DNA of 64,000 nt from Enterobacter_D sp963521185 (GCA_963521185.1 CAUQTV010000008.1:91375-155374); one strand, 5' to 3'. Shown: positions 44,867 to 52,506, counted from the stretch's first letter. Made by a program: numbers and translations. Notes: generated by a model from the sequence alone, not told the origin.

Positions 44867-44905
44867 AAAGAACTTATCGTGATGAATTTGCAGAAAGGTA
44901 TGGAC
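44867..44905 (+). repeat. Fragment matching paralog 1 coding sequence, in the leader of paralog 3
   Basis: The first 28 bases (44867-44894) are identical to 42633-42660 inside paralog 1, and after two mismatches nine more bases match, giving 37 of 39. In paralog 1 this encodes K-E-L-I-V-M-N-L-Q-T-G-M-D. It is a recombination scar at the junction of the two duplicated units. The same homologous segment in paralog 2 is less similar. Confidence 0.85.
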
Positions 44906-44912
44906 AACAAAA

Positions 44913-46436
44913 GTGAAAATTACTAATAGCATCCCAGAAATCGCCGCTTCTCGTCATCACGACCAGATCGGAATACAAGAAAAGAACTCGCCGATGGCCG
45001 CGAATATCACTCAGGCGAGACAAACCGGCGAACGGCTGGATCCCCCTCTGGCAGCAATAAAACGTCATCGGACTCTACACCAGAACCTGCAAGGGCAAAA
45101 GTCCACGATCCCGACGCGCAATAAAGTGTCAGCGCCTGATAGGCCTTTGGTGACTGACATCATGAAACAGAGGGAGCAGCTTCTCCAGTTAAGAGAGAGC
45201 GTGGCAGCGACGCTATACGCGGAGAAATCCCATTTAAAAATGCCGTCGCAGCGACCTGCAAATAATTGCGCCATGGATTTGGTACAAATTCAAGAGCTGG
45301 CGGAGGATATTAATGCGATGCCGCTATCGTCCGACGCCAACAGCCAGTTATACCGCGCGATTCTTGTGGAAGAGTTCAGGATGCAAAGAGAGGTGTATTC
45401 GCAGCTTCATCCCATTAAGCATGAGCATAAAAAATTAACGCAAAAAGAATATGCCATTACGAAAATTAACGTTGCAGAAAAAAAACTTGCCATTATTGAT
45501 TTTTGCTTAAAGGTATTGCGCCTGCACGAACAAGCGGAATGGGTGCCACCCACTGAAAATGCGATTAAGGTACCGAAGTCATTAAAAACATCTGTTTCTG
45601 CTGACGAACTGCTTAAAAGTAGCCTGGCAAAGATGGAACAGATCCCCTTATTCAGCAGTGAAAATGGTATTGATCCGGATAGCGGGCTTTATCATGAACA
45701 GCAATTTATGTTCTCCGGAACGTGCATCCTCCATTCCAATAATCATTATTTAGCCTCCTGGGCAGAAAGAGAAAACAAAACCTTTCTTCCTCTTACTCCG
45801 CGCCGACTGACGCTTTTGTTAAGCGGCCTGACCTGTCGAAGAGAAACCGCGTTACGCGAACTCACAACCATGAATTTGCAGCAGGGTATGCGCCCTAAAA
45901 AAGCGGCACTTACCGCAACCAAATCATTATTAAGAAGTGAAGTAAGCTTAACAGATAAAAAAAACAAGCCTTTAAAGATAGACTCTGAGGTGCACTCTGG
46001 GAAAACATACACAACGGCCACAACAGGCTCTTTAATGTCCAGCCAAATCACAACGTTAATGAACGAACTTTATGGATTAACGGTACGGGCAACGAGTGAC
46101 AGAATGAGTGCGAAAGAATGGCTTAACCATCTCAATACAGTGAAATTCCTGGAACAACAACACCATAGACTGGAGTGTGGCTTTTATAATCTGGAGGAGA
46201 AATACGGGCATTCCATTCAATTCACCAAAAGAAATGGCTGCTGGTATTTACAGGATTCTCATGCGGAAAAACCCATACGTTGTACGCCGAGCCAGTTTGT
46301 GAAATATCTCGCGAATGTAGATAACAGTAAGTTAACGATCAACCATCAGGGAATGCTTGAAGAGTATCGCCAACACTATAATCTTACGGGTGGCGTGGAT
46401 ATCAATTTTAACCATTACGAACCGCTAAGAACGTAA
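44913..46436 (+). CDS. Josephin-like cysteine protease family protein, paralog 3
   Basis: Protein of 507 residues, collinear with paralog 2 without gaps and about three quarters identical by eye. The start is a GTG where paralog 2 has ATG; no in-frame ATG exists before codon 28. The catalytic set is kept at the same positions: Y-H-E-Q-Q, S-G-T-C271-I-L-H274-S-N-N, G-H433-S-I-Q-F and W444-Y-L-Q-D448-S. Differences from paralog 2 cluster at residues about 390-432, just before the putative catalytic His. The leader contains a fragment of paralog 1. It is followed by its own hairpin and then the lysC control region. All three reading frames are intact, which argues for selection on function. Confidence 0.77.
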   Translation: MKITNSIPEIAASRHHDQIGIQEKNSPMAANITQARQTGERLDPPLAAIKRHRTLHQNLQGQKSTIPTRNKVSAPDRPLVTDIMKQREQLLQLRESVAATLYAEKSHLKMPSQRPANNCAMDLVQIQELAEDINAMPLSSDANSQLYRAILVEEFRMQREVYSQLHPIKHEHKKLTQKEYAITKINVAEKKLAIIDFCLKVLRLHEQAEWVPPTENAIKVPKSLKTSVSADELLKSSLAKMEQIPLFSSENGIDPDSGLYHEQQFMFSGTCILHSNNHYLASWAERENKTFLPLTPRRLTLLLSGLTCRRETALRELTTMNLQQGMRPKKAALTATKSLLRSEVSLTDKKNKPLKIDSEVHSGKTYTTATTGSLMSSQITTLMNELYGLTVRATSDRMSAKEWLNHLNTVKFLEQQHHRLECGFYNLEEKYGHSIQFTKRNGCWYLQDSHAEKPIRCTPSQFVKYLANVDNSKLTINHQGMLEEYRQHYNLTGGVDINFNHYEPLRT

Positions 46437-46465
46437 ATTCGCCGCTGGCGATACAACACATCCTC

Positions 46466-46501
46466 GCTCAATTTTATCTTAACCGTGCGGTAAAATTGAG
46501 C
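46466..46501 (+). terminator. Hairpin after paralog 3
   Basis: The same 11-bp stem GCTCAATTTTA / TAAAATTGAGC as after paralog 2, with one base change in the loop, followed by ATTTTACG. It separates the cluster from lysC. Confidence 0.7.
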
Positions 46502-46613
46502 ATTTTACGCTGAAAATCCGCCTGACCCCTGCGGCACGCCGCCAATAACCCTCGTATCATAAGCATTTTTTCTGGCATGCTGGCCTGAATGAAAAATCTG
46601 CATAATCACAACG

Positions 46614-46642
46614 TTGACAGCCCCCCGGTAAAACCTTTATTT
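46614..46642 (+). promoter_or_regulatory. Promoter of lysC
   Basis: A perfect -35 TTGACA at 46614-46619 lies about 17 bases before a T/A-rich -10 (TTTATT or TTATTT, 46636-46642), a few bases upstream of the riboswitch. Confidence 0.6.
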
Positions 46643-46648
46643 ATAAAT

Positions 46649-46862
46649 GTACTACCTGCGCGTGCGCAGGCCAGAAGAGGCGCGTTGCCCAGGTACCGTA
46701 TCTGAGAAGCCCGTTCGAGGACGATACGTGAGGGGGTGCAACGCCGAGGTGGCGACACGCGAGGCAGCGTTCCCATCGGCTACAGGGGCTGAATCCCCTG
46801 GGTTGTCACCGGAAGCGCCCAACAGTCGGGTGCTTCGCAAGGTGGAGCGCTTCTGGGTAAAC
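46649..46862 (+). promoter_or_regulatory. Lysine riboswitch (L-box) of lysC
   Basis: The leader matches the lysine-sensing aptamer of E. coli lysC: CCAGAAGAGGCGCGTTGCCC, GAGGGGGTGCAACGCCGAGGTG, CGGCTACAGGGGCTGAATCCCC, and the closing CTTCTGGGT that pairs with the start. The expression platform runs on to the start codon (46863-46940) and includes CCCGCTCTTCCCTTGTGCC. In E. coli lysine binding lowers lysC expression by hiding the ribosome binding site and exposing RNase E sites. Confidence 0.96.
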
Positions 46863-46940
46863 GGTAGTTTTGCTACGTCTGCCCTCCCGCTCTTCCCTTG
46901 TGCCATGGCTGAACACACTCCCCCTGACACGAGGTTCTAA

Positions 46941-48287
46941 ATGAATTTAGTTGTAGCCAAATTTGGCGGTACCAGCGTTGCCGATTTTGACGCCATGAAC
47001 CGCAGCGCCGATGTGGTGCTCTCAGACGCCACCGTCCGTTTGGTGGTGCTGTCTGCTTCTGCGGGCGTCACCAATCTGCTGGTCGCCCTGGCTGAAGGCC
47101 TGGAAGCCACCGAACGCTTCGTGAAACTCGACGCCATCCGCAAAATTCAGTTCGATATCCTTGAACGCATGGCGAACCCCAACGTCATCCGCGAGGAGAT
47201 TGAGCGTCTGCTGGAAAATATCACCACACTGGCCGAGGCGGCTTCGCTTGCCACGTCAACCGCGCTTACCGATGAGCTAGTGAGCCACGGCGAGCTGATG
47301 TCGACGCTGCTGTTTGTTGAGGTACTGCGCGAGCGCAACGTGCAGGCACAGTGGTTTGACGTGCGTAAAATCATGCGCACCAGCGACCGCTTTGGGCGTG
47401 CTGAGCCGGATGTCGCGGCGCTGGCCGAACTTGCCACCCACCAGCTTGCCCCGCGCCTTCACGACGGTCTGGTGATCACCCAGGGCTTTATCGGCAGCGA
47501 AGCCAAAGGTCGCACCACGACGCTGGGTCGCGGCGGCAGCGATTATACCGCCGCCCTGCTTGCCGAAGCGCTGCACGCCAGCCGCGTGGATATCTGGACC
47601 GATGTACCCGGCATTTACACCACCGATCCGCGCGTGGTGCCTTCCGCGAAGCGCATCGACGAAATCGCCTTTGAAGAAGCTGCTGAAATGGCGACCTTTG
47701 GCGCGAAAGTGCTGCACCCGGCAACGCTCCTGCCTGCTGTGCGCAGCGACATTCCGGTGTTTGTCGGCTCAAGCAAAGATCCGAAAGCGGGCGGTACGCT
47801 GGTGTGCAATGAAACCACTAACCCGCCGCTGTTCCGCGCGCTGGCGCTGCGCCGAAAACAAACCCTGCTGACGCTGCACAGCCTGAACATGCTGCACTCA
47901 CGCGGCTTTCTGGCGGAGGTGTTCGGCATCCTGGCGCGGCACAACATTTCCGTTGATTTGATCACCACCTCCGAAGTGAGCGTGGCGCTAACGCTCGATA
48001 CCACAGGGTCCACCTCCACCGGCGATACGCTGCTCACCCAGAGTCTGTTAATGGAGCTGTCGGCGCTGTGCCGCGTGGAAGTGGAAGAGAACCTGGCGCT
48101 GGTCGCGCTGATTGGTAACGATCTGTCGAAAGCCTGCGGCGTGGGCAAAGAGGTGTTTGGCGTGCTGGAGCCGTTCAATATCCGCATGATTTGCTACGGC
48201 GCATCCAGTCATAACCTCTGTTTCCTGGTGCCGGGCGCGGAAGCAGAGCAGGTCGTGCAGAAACTTCACCATAATTTATTTGAATAA
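46941..48287 (+). CDS. lysC: Lysine-sensitive aspartokinase III LysC
   Basis: Phosphorylates aspartate at the start of the lysine/threonine/methionine/diaminopimelate pathway and is inhibited by lysine. The 448 residues have the kinase core V-A-K-F-G-G-T-S-V-A-D near 5, G-R-G-G-S-D-Y-T-A-A-L near 200, and two C-terminal ACT domains (F-L-A-E-V-F-G-I-L-A-R-H-N-I-S-V-D-L-I). The ATG follows ACGAGG. Control is by the riboswitch upstream. Confidence 0.99.
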   Translation: MNLVVAKFGGTSVADFDAMNRSADVVLSDATVRLVVLSASAGVTNLLVALAEGLEATERFVKLDAIRKIQFDILERMANPNVIREEIERLLENITTLAEAASLATSTALTDELVSHGELMSTLLFVEVLRERNVQAQWFDVRKIMRTSDRFGRAEPDVAALAELATHQLAPRLHDGLVITQGFIGSEAKGRTTTLGRGGSDYTAALLAEALHASRVDIWTDVPGIYTTDPRVVPSAKRIDEIAFEEAAEMATFGAKVLHPATLLPAVRSDIPVFVGSSKDPKAGGTLVCNETTNPPLFRALALRRKQTLLTLHSLNMLHSRGFLAEVFGILARHNISVDLITTSEVSVALTLDTTGSTSTGDTLLTQSLLMELSALCRVEVEENLALVALIGNDLSKACGVGKEVFGVLEPFNIRMICYGASSHNLCFLVPGAEAEQVVQKLHHNLFE

Positions 48288-48316
48288 TTTCCCCGCAGAC
48301 GATAAACAATACCTAT

Positions 48317-48342
48317 AGTCGGGCTTGAACCCGGCTTTTTTA
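48317..48342 (+). terminator. Terminator of lysC
   Basis: AGTCGGG-CTTGAA-CCCGGCT hairpin (one G-T pair) followed by TTTTTTA, about 30 bases after the lysC stop. Confidence 0.85.
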
Positions 48343-48387
48343 TAACTAAACAACACGCAAAAACACGACACCTTAAAGGAAGACACT

Positions 48388-48696
48388 ATGTTCCCCGTTT
48401 TTACCCGGCTGTTCCCGTTATGGGCGCTGCTGCTCTCTGTTATCGCCTGGTATACGCCTTCAACCTTTACACCTCTCGGCCCGTGGGTTTCCACGCTGCT
48501 TATGCTGATCATGTTCGGCATGGGCGTGCATTTGAAGATCGACGATTTTAAACGCGTGCTGTCGCGCCCGGCACCGGTTGCGGCGGGGATCTTTCTGCAT
48601 TATCTGGTGATGCCGCTCGCCGCCTGGCTGCTGGCGGGTTACTGGTCCGGTAAACCGATAAAAGGTGAGCCGATCAACAACGACAAAAAAGCGTAA
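48388..48696 (+). pseudogene. Internally deleted BASS/PanS-like transporter gene
   Basis: The 102-codon frame starts like a bile-acid:sodium symporter family protein of the PanS type: F-P-L-W-A-L-L-L-S-V-I-A-W, then L-G-P-W-V-S-T-L-L-M-L-I-M-F-G-M-G and H-Y-L-V-M-P-L-A-A-W. After about 80 residues it jumps to what looks like the family C-terminus, L-L-A-G-Y-W-S-G-K-P. The family is about 300 residues long, so some 200 central residues are missing in frame. The likely junction is CTGCTGGCG at 48628-48636, which could have been a short direct repeat at both ends of the deletion. The ribosome binding site (AAGGAAG) and terminator remain. A product would keep only two to three of about nine to ten membrane helices and should not transport. 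Confidence 0.75.
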
Positions 48697-48702
48697 CGCC
48701 AG

Positions 48703-48729
48703 TGCCGGGGAAATCCCGGCATTTTTTAT
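48703..48729 (+). terminator. Terminator after the deleted transporter gene
   Basis: TGCCGGG-GAAAT-CCCGGCA hairpin followed by TTTTTTATT. Confidence 0.88.
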
Positions 48730-48803
48730 TGTGCGACGATGATTACTGCACGAACGGGCGTCATCGCGTACACTCTTCGCACTTTCCCCACGAGGTAGTC
48801 ACC

Positions 48804-49076
48804 ATGGCCATTGCAAGACTGACACAACAAGATATGACGGAAAGTGAGCAGCGTGAGCTGAAAACGCTGCTCGATCGCGCACGCATCTCACACGGTCGTC
48901 TGCTGACAAACTCCGAAACCAACCATGTGAAAAAAGAGTACATCGATAAACTGATGGCAGAGCGTGAAGCCGCAGCGAAAAAGGCGCGTCAGGTGAAAAA
49001 GCAAAAAGCCTATAAACCGGATACGGACGCGACCTTCTCCTGGACGGCGAGCACCTCGCCGCGCGGCAGACGTTAA
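48804..49076 (+). CDS. yjbD: DUF3811 family protein YjbD
   Basis: Basic cytoplasmic protein of 90 residues and unknown function, matching E. coli YjbD (A-R-L-T-Q-Q-D-M-T-E-S-E-Q-R-E-L-K-T-L-L). The C-terminal half is Lys/Arg-rich. I choose the ATG at 48804, preceded by CGAGG; an upstream ATG at 48702 lies inside the preceding terminator. Its stop touches the stop of the convergent rluF. Confidence 0.94.
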   Translation: MAIARLTQQDMTESEQRELKTLLDRARISHGRLLTNSETNHVKKEYIDKLMAEREAAAKKARQVKKQKAYKPDTDATFSWTASTSPRGRR

Positions 49077-49946
49077 TCAGCGCCCTTTCTTTTTGCGGCC
49101 TGGCTGCACAAAGCGTTTTCCGGCAGGTTTCGCCCGGCTTTTCTCGTCGGGCTTCACCGCTTTTACCGCCGGGCTTTTCGCCGCCTGCGCTTTCGGTTTT
49201 GCCTTCGCTTTCGGCTTCGCTTCCGAGCTTGAATTCTCAATCAGTTTAAACAGATTAATCAGCTCATCATCCGTCAGATCGCGCCATTCACCCAGCGGCA
49301 GGCCCGTCAGGCCGATGTTCATGATGCGCGTGCGCTCAAGTTTGGTCACCTCAAAACCGAAGTGCTCGCACATGCGACGGATCTGGCGGTTTAGCCCCTG
49401 AACCAGCGTGATGCGGAAGGTAAAGGGCGCTTCTTTTTTCACTTTGCATTTTTTGGTGACGGTACCGAGGATCGGCACGCCCGCGCCCATGCCGCGAATA
49501 AAGTCATCGGTCACGGGCTTGTTCACCGTCACCAGATACTCTTTTTCGTGATCGTTACCGGCACGCAAAATTTTGTTCACCAGATCGCCGTGATTGGTGA
49601 GGAATATCAGCCCCTGGGAGTCTTTGTCCAGGCGACCAATCGGGAATACGCGGCTGCTGTGGTTTACGAAATCAACGATGTTATCCCGTTCGCCATCTTC
49701 TGTCGTACTGACAATACCGACCGGCTTATTCAGCGCGATAAACACCAGGTCTTCTTCGTTGCGCGGCTCAATCAGTTGACCGTTAACTTTGACCACATCG
49801 CCTGCGACAACCTGATCGCCGATCCCGGCGCGCTTGCCGTTAATAAAGACGTTGCCCTGCTCAATGTAGCGGTCAGCCTCACGACGTGAGCAGATCCCGC
49901 TCTCGCTAATGTACTTGTTTAATCGGGTTGATTGGGTTGGCAGCAT
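49077..49946 (-). CDS. rluF: 23S rRNA pseudouridine(2604) synthase RluF
   Basis: Makes pseudouridine 2604 in 23S rRNA and also acts on tRNA-Tyr position 35 in E. coli. The 289 residues have an N-terminal S4 RNA-binding domain (R-L-N-K-Y-I-S-E-S-G-I-C-S-R-R-E-A-D), the catalytic aspartate in P-I-G-R-L-D-K-D-S-Q-G-L near 105, and a long Lys/Ala/Pro-rich tail ending G-R-K-K-K-G-R. It converges with yjbD as in E. coli. Confidence 0.96.
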   Translation of the reverse strand: MLPTQSTRLNKYISESGICSRREADRYIEQGNVFINGKRAGIGDQVVAGDVVKVNGQLIEPRNEEDLVFIALNKPVGIVSTTEDGERDNIVDFVNHSSRVFPIGRLDKDSQGLIFLTNHGDLVNKILRAGNDHEKEYLVTVNKPVTDDFIRGMGAGVPILGTVTKKCKVKKEAPFTFRITLVQGLNRQIRRMCEHFGFEVTKLERTRIMNIGLTGLPLGEWRDLTDDELINLFKLIENSSSEAKPKAKAKPKAQAAKSPAVKAVKPDEKSRAKPAGKRFVQPGRKKKGR

Positions 49947-50040
49947 AGTTTCTCCTGTAAACGCGGAATATACCTTACCTGCCGCAGGAGAAAAAATGAG
50001 TTTGTGAATTATCCGTGCGCAGACTCATGAAAGTTTGGAC

Positions 50041-50358
50041 TCAGTAGCCATTCATTAAAAAATCCACCGCATCGCGCAGAAGAGCTCTTTGGCTGGAGAG
50101 ATCGGCAACCTGATCGCCTAACTCCTGGGCCACGATGCCCGCCATCATGTGGGTCATTGCGACGTAATCCTTTCCGGCAATTCTCACGACAGGGCAAATT
50201 TTAGCGGGCGGTTTTCCGCCAGGAACGAGATCGAGAGCGATGACCGGTGCCACCAGCACATGTTTGAGCACATTCGCAATGGGGTGCTGCAAGTTTATGA
50301 GGTAAGGGTAGGTTTTCTTTCCTGCTCCTTTGTTTTCATAGGCAAAGAATTGCTCCAT
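50041..50358 (-). CDS. ccdB: CcdB-family toxin
   Basis: Toxin of a chromosomal ccd system; the plasmid F relative poisons DNA gyrase. The 105 residues contain P-Y-L-I-N-L-Q, P-V-I-A-L-D-L-V, C-P-V-V-R-I, M-T-H-M-M-A-G-I, and E-L-G-D-Q-V-A-D-L-S near the end. The extreme C-terminus is F-L-M-N-G-Y, where F-plasmid CcdB has the gyrase-contacting W-G-I, so gyrase poisoning is uncertain. The ATG overlaps the ccdA stop by one base (TGATG), as usual for this operon. Confidence 0.93.
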   Translation of the reverse strand: MEQFFAYENKGAGKKTYPYLINLQHPIANVLKHVLVAPVIALDLVPGGKPPAKICPVVRIAGKDYVAMTHMMAGIVAQELGDQVADLSSQRALLRDAVDFLMNGY

Positions 50359-50618
50359 CAGAATGACCTCTGAAAGCCGCTGAACGATCCCTGCTCTTCC
50401 ACCATTTGATTGATGGCCTCAATTTGACCTTTGTTCTCTTTCAGCCACTCTGCACGCTGGTTTTCGCGAAACTTTTCCAGTAACGCTTCTGTTAATACTG
50501 CGGAGAGATTGATATTGAGCTTACGCGCCTCTTCTAATATTTCAGGCGCAAGCGTGATGTTAACGGATTTTTTTACAGCGGATGCCGTGCGCATGGTAAC
50601 CCCCGTGGAAACGCGCAT
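50358..50618 (-). CDS. ccdA: CcdA-family antitoxin
   Basis: Antitoxin of the ccd pair: ribbon-helix-helix DNA-binding N-terminus (K-K-S-V-N-I-T-L-A-P-E-I-L-E-E-A-R-K-L-N-I-N-L-S) and a disordered C-terminus that should bind CcdB (W-L-K-E-N-K-G-Q-I-E-A-I-N, then G-S-F-S-G-F-Q-R-S-F). I place the start at 50618 behind TGAGGGAA (86 residues); a second ATG at 50594 behind GGGGGT is also possible. The pair sits between rluF and yjbB, where E. coli K-12 has pepE. Confidence 0.93.
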   Translation of the reverse strand: MRVSTGVTMRTASAVKKSVNITLAPEILEEARKLNINLSAVLTEALLEKFRENQRAEWLKENKGQIEAINQMVEEQGSFSGFQRSF

Positions 50619-50746
50619 GATTTCCCTCAGCGTAGCGTAATAAAACATCAGATTCCATCCTCCGTTTTGAAAACACGAAGGAACATAGCCTTTTCACAAC
50701 GTGCTGTCAGATTGGTTGGGAAAAACTGCGAGACGCTTTCCAGTTT

Positions 50747-50779
50747 ACAAACCCGGCAGCGCCTGCTTACCGGGTTTGT
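50747..50779 (-). terminator. Terminator of yjbB
   Basis: ACAAACCCGG ... CCGGGTTTGT, a 10-bp stem with a 13-base loop, three bases after the yjbB stop on the minus strand. T-run is poor. Confidence 0.65.
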
Positions 50780-50782
50780 GGG

Positions 50783-52417
50783 TTAGACGTATTCGTTGCG
50801 ATCGTCGTCTTCGTCTGGCTGCGCCATGACGCTGTAGGCTACAGAGCAGAACAGCGAGTTGAGGCGCTTCATGTCGCCGAGCAGACCAAGGTGTAGCGAA
50901 CTGGTTTCGATGCTTTGCACGTTTTGCTGGTGCAGACGGTCAACGTGGGCGTGGGAATAACGCCGGTTGAGGATGCGGAAGCGGTGTTTACTGCGACGCA
51001 GGCGGCGGGCGCTGGGGACGTCGCCGGAGAAGAAGACCGACATCGCCAGCTGGAGATTGCTCAGCAACTGATCCAGCAGCCCGTCGAGTTCGCTGATCCC
51101 TTCCAGTGAGAACGCGCGACGTGCGGACAGGGATTTGTCGGCGATTTCACTGCCCATGCGCTCAACGATATCCGAGGCCTGTTCCAGGTTGAGCGACATT
51201 TCGATGATCTCCGCCCAGCGCCGCGACTCCTCTTCCGCCAGCTCGTCTTTGGGCATCCGCGCCAGATAGAGCTTAATCGCCGTGTAGAGCACGTTGATGT
51301 CATCCGCGGTTTTGCGCAGCTCTTTTTCCTGCCGCGGTTCGCCGTGCATCACCTTCTTTAGATCCACCAGCATCAGCTCCATGGCGTCGCCCATGCGCAG
51401 GGTTTCACGTGCCGCATTGGCCAGCGCCAGCGCGGGCGTGTCGAGCGCCGTGGTGTCGAGATGCTTTGGTTTCAGGCGCGCGTCGAGTTCCGGTTCGTCG
51501 CGGATTATGCGCATGCAGAACGTTGCCATCGCCCCGGCAAACGGCACCATCACCAGGCAGCGGATCAGGTTGTAGAAGACGTGGAAGTAGATCACCAGCT
51601 CGGAATCCGCCACCGGCAGCCTGTCCATCATTGATGCGAGAAGGTGAATAAACGGCAGAACCAGCAGGCTGCCGATGAGTTTGAACAGCAGACTGCCCAG
51701 CGCCACGCGACGTGCGGCGGCGTTGGCGGCGCTGTTGTTGAGCATCGCCAGAATACCTGAGCCGAGGTTGGCCCCGATGACCAGGCACAGCGCCACCGGG
51801 AACGAAATAATGCCCGCTGCCGTGAGCGTGGCGGTCAACAGCACGGCCGCAAGGCTGGAATAGGTGATGATGGCGAACATCGCGCCGATAAGCGCATCCA
51901 GCATCAAATCGCCGGTCAGTGAGGCGAAAATCACCTGCACGCCGTTGGCCTGGGTAATGGGCGTCACGGCCTGCACAATCAGTTCCAGCGCCAGCAGGAT
52001 AAGCCCGAGGCCAATGCCCACGCGCCCAAGCTGTCCGGCGCGCGTTTGCTTGCGTCCGAGGAAGAAGATCACGCCAATGAAGATCAGCAGCGGTGACAGC
52101 CAGGAGAGATCGAAAGTTAACACGCGCGCCATCAGCGCGGTACCGACGTCGGCACCGAGCACAATCACCAGCGCCGGTGTGAGCGCCACCAGATCCTGGG
52201 CGACAAACGAGGTGACCAGCAGGGTAGTGGCGTTGCTGCTCTGCACCAGCGCCGTCACGCCGATGCCAGCGCAGAAAGCGAAGGGCTTTCTCTCAACGCT
52301 GCGGCTGAGCACGGTACGCAGCCGCGCACCAAAGACGCGCATTACCCCGGTCCGCACGATGTGCGTGCCCCAGACGAGTAATGCCACGGCAGAAAGCAGA
52401 TGTAAAAGCGTCAGCAC
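50783..52417 (-). CDS. yjbB: Na/Pi cotransporter family protein YjbB
   Basis: Inner-membrane protein of 544 residues, matching E. coli YjbB, which exports inorganic phosphate. The N-terminal part has two Na/Pi-cotransporter repeats with the motifs G-V-T-A-L-V-Q-S-S-N-A-T-T near 55 and a related one near 170-220; the C-terminal part (about 340-540) is PhoU-like and helical. Confidence 0.95.
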   Translation of the reverse strand: MLTLLHLLSAVALLVWGTHIVRTGVMRVFGARLRTVLSRSVERKPFAFCAGIGVTALVQSSNATTLLVTSFVAQDLVALTPALVIVLGADVGTALMARVLTFDLSWLSPLLIFIGVIFFLGRKQTRAGQLGRVGIGLGLILLALELIVQAVTPITQANGVQVIFASLTGDLMLDALIGAMFAIITYSSLAAVLLTATLTAAGIISFPVALCLVIGANLGSGILAMLNNSAANAAARRVALGSLLFKLIGSLLVLPFIHLLASMMDRLPVADSELVIYFHVFYNLIRCLVMVPFAGAMATFCMRIIRDEPELDARLKPKHLDTTALDTPALALANAARETLRMGDAMELMLVDLKKVMHGEPRQEKELRKTADDINVLYTAIKLYLARMPKDELAEEESRRWAEIIEMSLNLEQASDIVERMGSEIADKSLSARRAFSLEGISELDGLLDQLLSNLQLAMSVFFSGDVPSARRLRRSKHRFRILNRRYSHAHVDRLHQQNVQSIETSSLHLGLLGDMKRLNSLFCSVAYSVMAQPDEDDDRNEYV

Positions 52418-52471
52418 GGAAGTGTTGCCTCCTTAGCGTTATCGTTTGTCCTCAGGATCGATGTCATGCCT

Positions 52472-52506
52472 GTAGTGCGTAGTGCGTAGTGTGTAGTGTG
52501 TAGTGC
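52472..52506. repeat. Tandem 7-bp repeat next to a REP element
   Basis: Five consecutive 7-base units, GTAGTGC or GTAGTGT, run straight into the GTAGGCCCGG start of the following REP. It lies between metH and yjbB. Confidence 0.9.

Larger units (their letters stand above)
43257..46515. repeat. Tandem duplication carrying paralogs 2 and 3
   Basis: Two similar units follow each other. Each begins at GGACAACAAAA before the start codon, carries a 507-codon gene and ends with the same roughly 80-base 3' region (about 44789-44869 and 46435-46515) including the same hairpin. The 3' regions are nearly identical, with a few base changes. Similarity stops sharply after GCTGAAA in both. The first paralog is outside the duplicated unit. 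Confidence 0.8.

Noticed and set aside
41709..46436. Assignment of the three paralogs to YopT/AvrPphB (C58) or C39 peptidases
   Set aside because: These also use Cys-His-Asp, but the H-E-x-Q lead-in, the C-x-L-H-x-N-N wording and the exact 15-residue His-Asp spacing fit Josephin better. Not fully excluded without a profile search.
46647..46940. Open frame across the lysC leader
   Set aside because: The sequence is the lysine riboswitch; the reading frame on either strand is accidental.
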